Origin: Abyssibius alkaniclasticus
Lineage (GTDB): Bacteria > Pseudomonadota > Alphaproteobacteria > Rhodobacterales > Rhodobacteraceae
Assembly: GCF_020447305.1 (NCBI RefSeq)
Contig: NZ_CP095732.1
Span: 1,148,501-1,212,500, forward strand
Reading direction: 5' to 3'
DNA: 64,000 bases
A model generated the notes under the pieces. It did no database searches. It saw nothing but the letters and a program-made list of their open reading frames with translations, and had not been told where the DNA came from. The position numbers were made by a program, and so were the translations under genes. How positions within the stretch are numbered: position 1 is the stretch's first letter; every line of letters starts with the position of its first letter. Shown piece after piece: positions 8,302-15,083 of the stretch.

Positions 8302-8316
8302 CCAGCATGGTGCTGG
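8302..8316 (+). other. Perfect hairpin preceding the preQ1-like aptamer
   Basis: CCAGCA (8302-8307) pairs with TGCTGG (8311-8316) around a TGG loop, immediately 5' of the riboswitch-like fold. It may insulate the aptamer from upstream RNA. Confidence 0.45.
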
Positions 8317-8351
8317 CAGAAGTCTCCGAACACCTTCTTAAAAAACACGGG
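8317..8351 (+). promoter_or_regulatory. Probable preQ1-I riboswitch in the leader of the queuosine-precursor transporter gene
   Basis: The leader matches the compact preQ1-I layout. P1 is AGAAG (8318-8322) with CTTCT (8334-8338). An 11-base loop ends in AACAC, whose last C (8333) sits just before the P1 3' strand, as does the preQ1-reading C of the Bacillus subtilis aptamer. An A-rich tail follows (six A at 8340-8345). Loop bases CCG (8326-8328) can pair with CGG (8348-8350) as the H-type pseudoknot P2. P2 lies 9-11 bases before the start codon and covers the only G-rich bases available for ribosome binding, which suggests translational repression by preQ1. The gene it precedes encodes a YhhQ transporter, the expected target. 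Confidence 0.75.
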
Positions 8352-8358
8352 TTAAAAC

Positions 8359-8979
8359 ATGAAAAACGGAATTCTCGCAGGCGTTATCGCTATGGCGGCG
8401 GTTGTCGTCGCCTCCAATATTCTTGTGCAGTTCTTGCTGGGCGACTGGCTGACATGGGGGGCGTTCACCTACCCCATTGCCTTTCTGGTGACAGACCTGA
8501 TGAACCGCGCATACGGTGCAAAAGCCGCGCGCCGCGTTATTTTTGCGGGTTTCGTTGTCGGCGTGATCTGCTCGCTGATCGGCACGCAAATCATGCTGGA
8601 ATTCGGCCCCGCCGTGACCTTGCGCATCGCCATCGGTTCGGGCACGGCTTTTCTGGTGGCGCAACTGGTCGATGTGCTGGTGTTCGACAGGCTGCGCCAG
8701 GGCCATTGGTGGCGCGCGCCGCTGGTCTCTTCGCTTATCGGCTCCAGCCTGGATACGGCGCTGTTCTTCACCATCGCGTTTTCAACATGGCTAGCCTTCA
8801 TCGACCCCGCAACCGATGTAAGCTGGGCCAACGAAGCCCTGCCGCTGCTCGGCCTCGGCCCCGTTGTGCCGCTCTGGGCCAGCCTGGCCGTGGCCGATTT
8901 CGGCGTGAAACTGGCGCTGGCACTGGTGGCACTGGTGCCGTTCAGGCTGATCGCGGGGCGGATGCGGGCGCCAAATTGA
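8359..8979 (+). CDS. yhhQ: Queuosine precursor transporter (YhhQ/VUT family)
   Basis: This 206-residue inner-membrane protein has about six hydrophobic helices. It shows the family signature YPIAFLVTDLMNRAYG (in YhhQ proteins 'P-x-x-F-x-x-x-D-x-x-x-E/N-x-Y-G'), then AFLVAQLVDVLVFDRLR and SSLIGSSLDTALFFTIAF. Known members import preQ0/preQ1-type precursors for tRNA queuosine modification. The leader (8317-8351) resembles a preQ1-I riboswitch, which agrees with this role. No classical Shine-Dalgarno precedes the ATG; the GGG at 8349-8351 is within the putative pseudoknot. Confidence 0.92.
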   Translation: MKNGILAGVIAMAAVVVASNILVQFLLGDWLTWGAFTYPIAFLVTDLMNRAYGAKAARRVIFAGFVVGVICSLIGTQIMLEFGPAVTLRIAIGSGTAFLVAQLVDVLVFDRLRQGHWWRAPLVSSLIGSSLDTALFFTIAFSTWLAFIDPATDVSWANEALPLLGLGPVVPLWASLAVADFGVKLALALVALVPFRLIAGRMRAPN

Positions 8980-9008
8980 TCTGATCGCGCAGGTTCACAA
9001 ATTTTTTG

Positions 9009-9036
9009 CTTTGCGATTTCGCAATTCAGTGCAAAG
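9009..9036. promoter_or_regulatory. Inverted repeat CTTTGC-N16-GCAAAG upstream of a very short ORF
   Basis: CTTTGC (9009-9014) and GCAAAG (9031-9036) are exact inverted copies, with a second small palindrome GCGATTTCGC at 9013-9022 inside. It lies about 40 bases upstream of a strong ribosome site, where a promoter or operator would be expected. A regulator-binding role is inference. Confidence 0.35.
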
Positions 9037-9072
9037 ATTCCCCTACTTGCAACAATCAGAAAGGAGGTGCCA

Positions 9073-9129
9073 ATGTCTAATTGGGATTTGGAGCTAGAGG
9101 TCAGGCTAACAAGCGGGGCGAAAATCTAG
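9073..9129 (+). CDS. Putative 18-residue peptide (leader or microprotein)
   Basis: ATG 9073 is preceded by a near-perfect Shine-Dalgarno AAGGAGGTG (9061-9069) and reads MSNWDLELEVRLTSGAKI to TAG 9127-9129. A strong intrinsic terminator follows 65 bases after the stop, so the unit looks like a free-standing short transcript rather than part of a larger gene. I do not recognise the peptide. It could be a leader peptide, a microprotein, or an incidental ORF in a small RNA; the unusually good ribosome site favours translation. Confidence 0.4.
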   Translation: MSNWDLELEVRLTSGAKI

Positions 9130-9194
9130 CAGGCAGCCCTGTTAGAGAAGGAGCCCGGCCTGGATTCGTTCCACTGGCCACCTCCGACCTGGGT

Positions 9195-9228
9195 TGGGCC
9201 GGTTCTGCGGAACCGGCCCATTCTTTTT
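9195..9228 (+). terminator. Strong Rho-independent terminator ending the short transcript
   Basis: TGGGCCGGTTC (9195-9205) pairs with GAACCGGCCCA (9210-9220), an 11-bp stem with a TGCG tetraloop, followed by TTCTTTTT. It has no long gene directly upstream on the plus strand other than the 18-codon ORF. Confidence 0.85.
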
Positions 9229-9297
9229 GCGGCTGAACTTTACCATTGCCTGACTTTGCACAGTGAATGCGCCAGGGAAAGAAGCATGAGAATTTCT

Positions 9298-9318
9298 TGC
9301 TGCTCTACCAACTGAACC
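9298..9318 (-). pseudogene. tRNA D-arm-like remnant
   Basis: On the minus strand these 21 bases read as a classical tRNA D-arm (core CAGTTGGTAGAGC) with stem GTTC/GAGC. Downstream on the same strand an imperfect anticodon-like arm (GCAAG/CATGC, four of five pairs) can be drawn, but U33 is missing and no matching 3' acceptor strand follows. It is therefore at most a decayed tRNA or a fragment left by integration. The rest of 9229-9405 shows no gene. Confidence 0.3.
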
Positions 9319-9377
9319 CCTTCGTTTTTAAATACGCAATAGGTCACAGAATTTTAAGCAGCTTGAAGTATACCGCG

Positions 9378-9394
9378 CTTAAGCATATTTTAAG
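9378..9394. promoter_or_regulatory. Possible autoregulatory operator of the Doc-type toxin module
   Basis: CTTAA (9378-9382) and TTAAG (9390-9394) form an inverted repeat with a 7-base AT-rich spacer, ending 11 bases before the first ORF of the module. Antitoxins of phd/doc systems typically bind such palindromes. The assignment is by position only. Confidence 0.3.
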
Positions 9395-9405
9395 GGGAAA
9401 TAGAA

Positions 9406-9630
9406 TTGCTTGGATGCAATAGCGAAATGACCGATTCAAAATCTGTAGACAAGAAAGGGCGCGGAGTGGCGTCTACCGGCATTCCGAAGCGCGATGCCGA
9501 ATCCGTAATGGTTTCGGGCTACAGTATTGAAGCCCAACTCATAGGCAAGTCTTCGGCGAAATCCCGCGAAATCATTCGCAGGTCTGTGAGCAAGCATTCA
9601 GCGGCGCTGATCCGCTTGGCCGATCGGTAG
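9406..9630 (+). CDS. Putative antitoxin partner of the Doc-like toxin
   Basis: The small basic product is 74 residues from TTG 9406 or 67 from ATG 9427. TTG 9406 has the better ribosome site (AAGGGG at 9392-9397, 8 bases away), so it is used here. The C-terminal part (SSAKSREIIRRSVSKHSAALIRLADR, in two pieces SSAKSREIIRRS and VSKHSAALIRLADR) is helical and basic. No known antitoxin domain is obvious. The call rests on size and on position directly upstream of a Doc-type toxin gene. AT content is higher than in the neighbours, consistent with acquired DNA. Confidence 0.55.
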   Translation: MLGCNSEMTDSKSVDKKGRGVASTGIPKRDAESVMVSGYSIEAQLIGKSSAKSREIIRRSVSKHSAALIRLADR

Positions 9631-9658
9631 GATCAATTACAGGATTACCCTGGCCGAC

Positions 9659-10012
9659 GTGCTGGACGCACATGAAACTTCGTTGGCATTGGCCGGTGGG
9701 CGGCGAGGGGTGTCAAATTATGACAATATTCTTGGCGCTATTGGGCGACCTTTTCATGGGTATCACCGCAAGATTGAGCGCAAAGCCGCAGCACTATTGC
9801 ACGGCTTGGCGACCAGCCACGGCTTTGTAGACGGGAACAAGCGGACCGCTTGGATATCCACCACAGTCCTGATCGAACGCAGCGGTTACGAGTTGGAGTT
9901 GCTTGAGGATGACCGTATAGACGATGTGGTTGTAGACGTCGTTGAAGGCAGTATGAACGAGCAGGAATTGGTGAATTGGTTCCGCGCGCGACTCCGGGCT
10001 TTGCCTGCCTGA
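9659..10012 (+). CDS. doc: Death-on-curing (Doc/Fic-fold) toxin
   Basis: The product has the Fic/Doc core HGFVDGNKRTAW (consensus H-x-F-x-D-G-N-K-R), with catalytic His and the phosphate-binding loop intact. Known Doc toxins phosphorylate elongation factor Tu; Fic relatives AMPylate targets. From GTG 9659 it has 117 residues, close to the 120-130 of Doc. The frame stays open upstream to 9611 and encodes NYRITLADV, which looks like the conserved family start, yet no ATG, GTG or TTG occurs there. The true start is therefore uncertain and may be a weak codon such as ATT 9644. It follows the putative antitoxin by 28 bases. Confidence 0.85.
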   Translation: MLDAHETSLALAGGRRGVSNYDNILGAIGRPFHGYHRKIERKAAALLHGLATSHGFVDGNKRTAWISTTVLIERSGYELELLEDDRIDDVVVDVVEGSMNEQELVNWFRARLRALPA

Positions 10013-10035
10013 CCCAAAGCCGCTATAGCAAAGCC

Positions 10036-10458
10036 ATGTTGCGCATCAATGATGATATTTCCATTGCCGATTGGGAGCTGACGACCACGTTCATGCGGTC
10101 ATCCGGCCCCGGGGGGCAGAATGTGAACAAGGTGGAAACCGCGGTTCTGCTGCGGTTTGAGGCCGCGCGCTCGCCCAACCTGCCCGATCATGCCAAGGCG
10201 CGCCTTCAGCGTTTGGCGGGGCGGCGGTGGACGAATGATGGTGCCTTGCTGATTTCATGCGACAGCCATCGCAGCCAGGCGCGCAACCGGGCCGAGGCAG
10301 AAGAGCGTTTGGCCGCGCTTATCCGTGCATCGCTTGAGCGGCCCAAACGGCGGCGGGCGACCAAGCCGACCTATGGCTCGATCCAGCGGCGGCTGAAGGC
10401 GAAAGCCCGCCGATCGGGGGTAAAGGCCTTGCGCGGGGCGGTTGATGATGATGCGTGA
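10036..10458 (+). CDS. arfB: Alternative ribosome-rescue factor ArfB (YaeJ-like peptidyl-tRNA hydrolase)
   Basis: The 140-residue protein has the release-factor GGQ motif (SSGPGGQNVNKVET, GGQ at residues 26-28) and the basic C-terminal tail of ArfB (KRRRATKPTYGSIQRRLKAK) that enters the mRNA channel. It lacks the codon-recognition domains of RF1/RF2. Known members free ribosomes stalled without a stop codon. ATG 10036 is chosen because an upstream in-frame GTG would overlap doc and break the family length. The stop overlaps the next ORF by 4 bases. smpB, for the trans-translation route, lies 6 kb downstream. Confidence 0.92.
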   Translation: MLRINDDISIADWELTTTFMRSSGPGGQNVNKVETAVLLRFEAARSPNLPDHAKARLQRLAGRRWTNDGALLISCDSHRSQARNRAEAEERLAALIRASLERPKRRRATKPTYGSIQRRLKAKARRSGVKALRGAVDDDA

Positions 10459-11228
10459 ATGATAAAGACTGGCCACGCCGCGCAAGTATGGGTTTTATGA
10501 TGATCGCTCGAATTCTGGCATTTGCCACAGTGCTGACCGCCGCGGGCTGCGTGAATGTCGCCCCGCCGCTCAGCGCCAATATTCCGCGTGCAGCCCTGGT
10601 TGCACAGCCCGTTTTGCGCGCGTTGGAGCGCCCGCCGCTGTTTACCCGCAGCCTGCCGGTGGCCGAAAGCGGTTTGCCCGGCGGTGTGCTGGGGTTTCTG
10701 GTGGGCGAGGCGCGCAACCGCGCGCTCAACGCCGATAACCAGAACCGCACGCAGATCAACACGATCGCCACGCCAACCGAGGTGGACCCGGCGGCGCTTA
10801 TCGACGAGGCGATTGCCACGCATCTGAACCGGAATTTCGCCACCCGCCCGAATTTGCGCGACCTTTATGCCTATAATGTGCGCGGCACGACGGTTGGAGA
10901 ACGCGCGCCGGAGCTTACCGAAATTGCGCGCCGGCGCGGGCTGAGCGGTATTTTGATTGATGTCTATCTGGTGGCTTTTGGCGCCGAATCGACCGGCCGC
11001 GACCTTGGCTTGCGCGATGAGAAATTCTCGGTGCGCGTGGCGGCGAATATGGCGATTTATGACATTGAAACCGGGGCTGTGCTGGTCAGCGGGCAATGCG
11101 ATGAAACCAATACACGCCCGCAGTTGATCAGCGATGCGGCAGCGCAAGGCGTGGCCGCCAGCACGATTTTTGCCCGCGAGGCGGCGAAAAACTGCGCCGA
11201 CAGCCTGATCGAAACCTATCTGCGCTAG
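10455..11228 (+). CDS. Hypothetical lipoprotein
   Basis: The ORF starts at ATG 10455 (ATGA overlap with arfB, 257 residues). Alternative in-frame ATGs at 10488, 10497 and 10500 place the signal sequence closer to the N-terminus (MMIARILAFATVLTAAGC), and one of these may be the real start. The lipobox LTAAGC predicts a lipid-anchored, probably periplasm-facing protein. The mature part is a soluble alpha/beta domain with no recognised motif (DVYLVAFGAESTGRD, AANMAIYDIETGAVL). The stop overlaps the convergent inhibitor gene by 4 bases. Confidence 0.7.
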   Translation: MNDKDWPRRASMGFMMIARILAFATVLTAAGCVNVAPPLSANIPRAALVAQPVLRALERPPLFTRSLPVAESGLPGGVLGFLVGEARNRALNADNQNRTQINTIATPTEVDPAALIDEAIATHLNRNFATRPNLRDLYAYNVRGTTVGERAPELTEIARRRGLSGILIDVYLVAFGAESTGRDLGLRDEKFSVRVAANMAIYDIETGAVLVSGQCDETNTRPQLISDAAAQGVAASTIFAREAAKNCADSLIETYLR

Positions 11229-11497
11229 CCGCAGGTCACGCCGGTGATGATGCCACGGTTATCAACGGCAATGTTGATGCGCTCGGGCCGGTTATCGGTT
11301 GTGGCGGCACTGTCGGGGCGCAAAATGCGCATCGGGGCCACAAAGCGCATGGATGACAGCCGGTCGGCGGGCTGGTCGACCAAATCCTGCAAGGCCGAAG
11401 CGCCGCAAACGTCCTCACCCGCGGGAATGACGGCCGTGCTGCAGGCGGCAAGGGCCATGAAGGGCAGGGCGATCAGCGTGAAGGGTTTGGTGGTCAT
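11225..11497 (-). CDS. Lipoprotein of the I78 peptidase-inhibitor family
   Basis: The product of 90 residues has a lipobox (FMALAAC) followed by a short domain with the I78 features: DVCGASALQDLVDQPAD, then MRILRPDSAATTDNRPERI and a final DNRGIITGVTCG. Family members (elastase-inhibitor type) are small secreted or lipid-anchored proteins thought to block serine proteases. The two Cys (CGA and TCG) could form the conserved disulfide. It is convergent with the preceding lipoprotein gene, so co-regulation is not implied. Confidence 0.8.
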   Translation of the reverse strand: MTTKPFTLIALPFMALAACSTAVIPAGEDVCGASALQDLVDQPADRLSSMRFVAPMRILRPDSAATTDNRPERINIAVDNRGIITGVTCG

Positions 11498-11643
11498 GAC
11501 GGTCTCCTCGGGTTTTTGGGCAGGCTAGGGGCTGGCTTGCGCCGGGTCAAGTAATGCGCCCGGATGCCAGCAAATCCTTGCCGGCACCCTTGCCCCTGTG
11601 CGGCGTTTGCACAAGACTGGCACCAAACGCATGGGAGGATTCG

Positions 11644-12756
11644 ATGAGAACACGCGCCGCAGTTGCCCTTGCCGCCGGCAAGCCGCTTGAAATCATGGAG
11701 GTGAACCTGGACGGCCCGAAAGCGGGCGAGGTTCTGGTCGAGATCAAGGCCACGGGCCTGTGCCATACCGACGAGTTCACGCGCTCGGGTGCCGACCCGG
11801 AAGGCGCTTTTCCGGCCATTCTGGGCCATGAAGGCGCGGGCGTGGTGCTGGAGGTCGGCCCCGGCGTGACCAGCCTGCAACCGGGGGACCATGTCATTCC
11901 GCTTTACACGCCGGAATGCCGCGAATGCGACTATTGCCTGAACCCGAAAACCAACCTCTGCCAGAAAATCCGCGCAACCCAGGGCGCGGGTGTCATGCCC
12001 GATGGCACAAGCCGGTTTTCCATGCTCGATGGCACGCCGATTTTGCACTATATGGGCTGCTCGACCTTCGCCAACCACACGGTTCTGCCGGAAATTGCCC
12101 TGGCCAAGGTGCGCAAGGACGCACCGTTCGACAAGATCTGCTATATCGGCTGCGGCGTGACCACGGGCATTGGCGCGGTGATCAACACAGCCAAGGTGGA
12201 AATCGGCAGCCGGGCGATTGTGTTCGGGCTTGGCGGCATTGGCCTCAACGTCATTCAGGGGCTGCGCATGGCGGGGGCTGATCAGATTGTCGGCGTCGAT
12301 CTCAACCCCGGCAAGGTCGACATGGGCAAACGCTTTGGCATGACCGATTTCGTGAACCCGTCCGAGGTGAAGGGCGACCTTGTCGGCCATCTGGTGGAAC
12401 TTACCGGCGGTGGGGCGGATTATACATTCGATGCCACGGGCAATGTGCAGGTGATGCGCACGGCTTTGGAAAGCGCACACAAGGGCTGGGGTGAAAGCAT
12501 CATCATCGGCGTGGCGCCTGCTGGTGCCGAAATTTCGACCCGCCCCTTCCAGCTTGTGACCGGGCGCAGCTGGCGCGGCACGGCCTTTGGCGGCGCGCGC
12601 GGCCGCACCGATGTGCCCAGGATTGTCGACTGGTATATGGATGGCAAGATCGAGATCGACCCGATGATCACCCACACAATGGGGCTGGAAGACATCAACA
12701 AAGGCTTCGATCTGATGCACGAGGGCAAAAGCATCCGCGGGGTGGTGGTGTATTGA
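11644..12756 (+). CDS. adhC: S-(hydroxymethyl)glutathione dehydrogenase / class III alcohol dehydrogenase
   Basis: The 370-residue zinc enzyme oxidises the glutathione adduct of formaldehyde with NAD+. The catalytic zinc site is visible as GLCHTDEF and GHEGAG, the structural zinc site as [15 protein letters not shown], the Rossmann loop as [13 protein letters not shown], and the class III signature as [22 protein letters not shown] 11644 follows GGGAGGA at a good distance. Upstream in-frame sequence to 11554 is not conserved-looking. The downstream enzyme of the pathway, fghA, is 1.5 kb away with two unrelated genes between. Confidence 0.95.
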   Translation: MRTRAAVALAAGKPLEIMEVNLDGPKAGEVLVEIKATGLCHTDEFTRSGADPEGAFPAILGHEGAGVVLEVGPGVTSLQPGDHVIPLYTPECRECDYCLNPKTNLCQKIRATQGAGVMPDGTSRFSMLDGTPILHYMGCSTFANHTVLPEIALAKVRKDAPFDKICYIGCGVTTGIGAVINTAKVEIGSRAIVFGLGGIGLNVIQGLRMAGADQIVGVDLNPGKVDMGKRFGMTDFVNPSEVKGDLVGHLVELTGGGADYTFDATGNVQVMRTALESAHKGWGESIIIGVAPAGAEISTRPFQLVTGRSWRGTAFGGARGRTDVPRIVDWYMDGKIEIDPMITHTMGLEDINKGFDLMHEGKSIRGVVVY

Positions 12757-12887
12757 TGCGCCGCATCAACCGGCCGGGCGCAAGCCACCGCATCGAAAAT
12801 ATCTTTCGCACCCGGGCAAATCTGTTCAGGGGAGGTTGTGCATCGCGCATTTATGCCCCACTTAATCGGTAGAACAACAAAGGCAGA

Positions 12888-13469
12888 ATGATGACCGACG
12901 AAACCGAAACCAAAGACGAAAAAGCCAGCACACCGGTTGAGCAGCTGTTTTTCAAAAGCCGCACGGTCATTGTGACCGGGGCGATCAATGACAAGCTGGC
13001 CAGCCGCACGGTCACGCATCTGCTGGCCCTGGCCGAAGAAAGCGATGACCCGATCAACATGTTCATTTCCTCGCCCGGCGGGCATGTGGAAAGCGGCGAC
13101 ATGGTGCATGACATGATCAAGTTCATCCGCCCCACCGTGCGCACGATCGGCTCGGGCTGGGTGGCCAGTGCGGGTGCCCTGATTTTTGTGGGGGCTGCGC
13201 GCGAAAACCGTTTCTGCCTGCCGAATACCCGCTTCTTGCTGCACCAACCCAGCGGCGGCATCGGCGGCTCGGCCTCCGATATCCAGATCCAGGCCGAGCA
13301 AATCCGCCGGATGAGCGAACGTTTCCACAAACTCTTCGCCGAGGCCACGGGCCAGACACCCGAAAAGATTGCCCAGGACACCAGGCGCGATTTCTGGCTG
13401 AACACCGATGAGGCGCTGAACTACGGGCTGCTCGGCAAGGTGATCAGCTCGGTAAATGAGTTGGGTTAG
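12888..13469 (+). CDS. ClpP-like serine peptidase
   Basis: The 193-residue protein has the ClpP fold: NDKLASRTVTHLLALAEE, MFISSPGGHVESG and LPNTRFLLHQPSGGIGG. The triad is Ser94 (GWVASAGAL), His119 (LLHQPSG) and Asp168 (RRDFW). It differs from housekeeping ClpP1 around the nucleophile (usually GQAASMGA), so it is a divergent paralogue and the main ClpP is probably elsewhere. Known relatives form tetradecameric chambers fed by Clp ATPases. ATG 12888 or 12891 may be the start. The NYN-LOTUS gene begins 2 bases after the stop, suggesting one operon. Confidence 0.85.
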   Translation: MMTDETETKDEKASTPVEQLFFKSRTVIVTGAINDKLASRTVTHLLALAEESDDPINMFISSPGGHVESGDMVHDMIKFIRPTVRTIGSGWVASAGALIFVGAARENRFCLPNTRFLLHQPSGGIGGSASDIQIQAEQIRRMSERFHKLFAEATGQTPEKIAQDTRRDFWLNTDEALNYGLLGKVISSVNELG

Positions 13470-13471
13470 GC

Positions 13472-14242
13472 ATGGCAACCGACCAGAACGGCGATGCACA
13501 GCGACGCCTGCTCGCCGTTCTGATTGATGCGGACAATATCAGGGCCGACATTGCCAGCGACATTTTTGACGAGATCGCGGGCCTTGGCGAGGCGGCCGTG
13601 CGCAGGGTCTATGGCGATTTTTCCAGCGCGAATATGAATGGCTGGAACAAGGCCTTTGGCGCACTCGCGCTTGTCGCGCATCAACAGCACGCCAACACAA
13701 AGGGCAAGAATGCCAGCGATATCGCACTGGTCATCGATGCGATGGACCTGATGCATACGGGCCGGTTCGACGGGTTTGTCCTTGTGTCATCCGATAGCGA
13801 TTTCACCCGACTGGCCAGCCGGATTCGCGAACAGGGGCTGATCGTCTATGGCATTGGCGAACGCAAGACCCCCGAAAGTTTTCGTGAAGCCTGCAACCAG
13901 TTTATTTACGTCGAAAATATTGTGGACTCCGTGCAGGCTGACACGCCGGCAACGAAATCCGCGCGCAAGGTGAGCCCGCCAAGCAAGGCAGTGCCGATCA
14001 TTCACCGCGTTTTGGCTGCAAGCGAGGCTGACGAATGGATGTCGCTTGGCGCGCTGGGGCAAAAAATCCGCGCGATGAAGTCGGATTTTGACCCGCGTGA
14101 CTATGGCAAGGCCAAGCTGATCGACCTGCTCAAAGCTGTCGGTGCATTCGAGGTGGCGACGACGGGCAGCGTGCCGCGTGTGCGCATCAATCCCGCCCAA
14201 GCCCCAAAGCCGAAACCTGCCAGCGGCCAAGCCAAAGGATAG
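13472..14242 (+). CDS. NYN-domain putative RNase with C-terminal LOTUS/OST-HTH domain
   Basis: Residues 12-150 form a NYN/LabA-like PIN-fold domain with acidic residues in the expected places: LLAVLIDADNIR, NASDIALVIDAMDLM and VLVSSDSDFTRLA. Residues about 170-235 (IIHRVLAASEADEWMSLGALG, in pieces, then DYGKAKLIDLLKAVGAFEV) match the LOTUS/OST-HTH RNA-binding module often fused to NYN domains. A basic Pro/Lys tail follows. Family knowledge suggests metal-dependent cleavage of structured RNA; targets are unknown. It is placed 2 bases after the ClpP-like gene, so translation is likely coupled. Confidence 0.85.
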   Translation: MATDQNGDAQRRLLAVLIDADNIRADIASDIFDEIAGLGEAAVRRVYGDFSSANMNGWNKAFGALALVAHQQHANTKGKNASDIALVIDAMDLMHTGRFDGFVLVSSDSDFTRLASRIREQGLIVYGIGERKTPESFREACNQFIYVENIVDSVQADTPATKSARKVSPPSKAVPIIHRVLAASEADEWMSLGALGQKIRAMKSDFDPRDYGKAKLIDLLKAVGAFEVATTGSVPRVRINPAQAPKPKPASGQAKG

Positions 14243-14246
14243 CCCC

Positions 14247-15083
14247 ATGAAGACCATTTCAAAGAACCGTGCATTTGGCGGCACGCAGGGCGTTTATGCC
14301 CATCGATCCGATGTTTGCGATTGTGATATGACCTTCGCGGTTTACACCCCGCCACAGGCCGCCGAAGGGCCGGTGCCTGTGCTATGGTTCCTGTCGGGGC
14401 TGACCTGCACGCATGAGAACGCCATGATCAAGGCCGGTGCGCAGGCCCATGCGGCCGAATTCGGGCTGGCGCTGATCTTCCCCGATACTTCGCCGCGCGG
14501 CGAAGCTGTGGCCAATGACGAAGCCTTCGACCTTGGGCAGGGGGCCGGATTCTATGTAGATGCGACCGAGTCATCCTGGGCGGCGCATTACCAGATGGGC
14601 AGCTACATAACCCGCGAATTGCCCGAAATGCTGGCGCGCAACTTCGCCTTTGGCGATGCGCATGGCATAACCGGGCATTCGATGGGCGGGCATGGGGCGC
14701 TTACGCTGGCCATGAACAACCCCGGCCGCTATGCCAGCCTGTCGGCCTTTGCCCCCATCGCCAACCCGGTGGCAAGCGATTGGGGCCGCAAGCAGCTTGG
14801 CGCCTATCTGGGGCCGGATGAAAGCCTGTGGGCGGCGCATGATGCCAGCCTGCTGATGGCCGAGAAGGGTTTTGAGGGCACGGTGCTGATCGATCAGGGC
14901 ACCGACGACCAGTTTCTGGACCTGCTGCGCCCCGAAGCCCTGGCCGCTGCTATGGCCGCGCGCCGCCAGCCCGGCGTGTTTCGGATGCAGCCGGGCTATG
15001 ACCATAGCTATTTCTTCATCGCCAGCTTCATGCGCGACCATATCGCCCACCATGCCGAGGCATTGTGGGCTGTGATGGACTAG
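14247..15083 (+). CDS. fghA: S-formylglutathione hydrolase
   Basis: This 278-residue serine hydrolase of the esterase D family releases formate and glutathione from S-formylglutathione, completing glutathione-dependent formaldehyde oxidation after AdhC. Visible features are WFLSGLTCTHENAM (oxyanion region), GITGHSMGGHGAL (nucleophilic Ser in GHSMGG), IDQGTDDQFL (catalytic Asp) and PGYDHSYFFI (catalytic His). ATG 14247 has AAAGGA upstream; the longer frame back to 14142 lies inside the NYN gene. It follows that gene by only 4 bases. Confidence 0.95.
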   Translation: MKTISKNRAFGGTQGVYAHRSDVCDCDMTFAVYTPPQAAEGPVPVLWFLSGLTCTHENAMIKAGAQAHAAEFGLALIFPDTSPRGEAVANDEAFDLGQGAGFYVDATESSWAAHYQMGSYITRELPEMLARNFAFGDAHGITGHSMGGHGALTLAMNNPGRYASLSAFAPIANPVASDWGRKQLGAYLGPDESLWAAHDASLLMAEKGFEGTVLIDQGTDDQFLDLLRPEALAAAMAARRQPGVFRMQPGYDHSYFFIASFMRDHIAHHAEALWAVMD

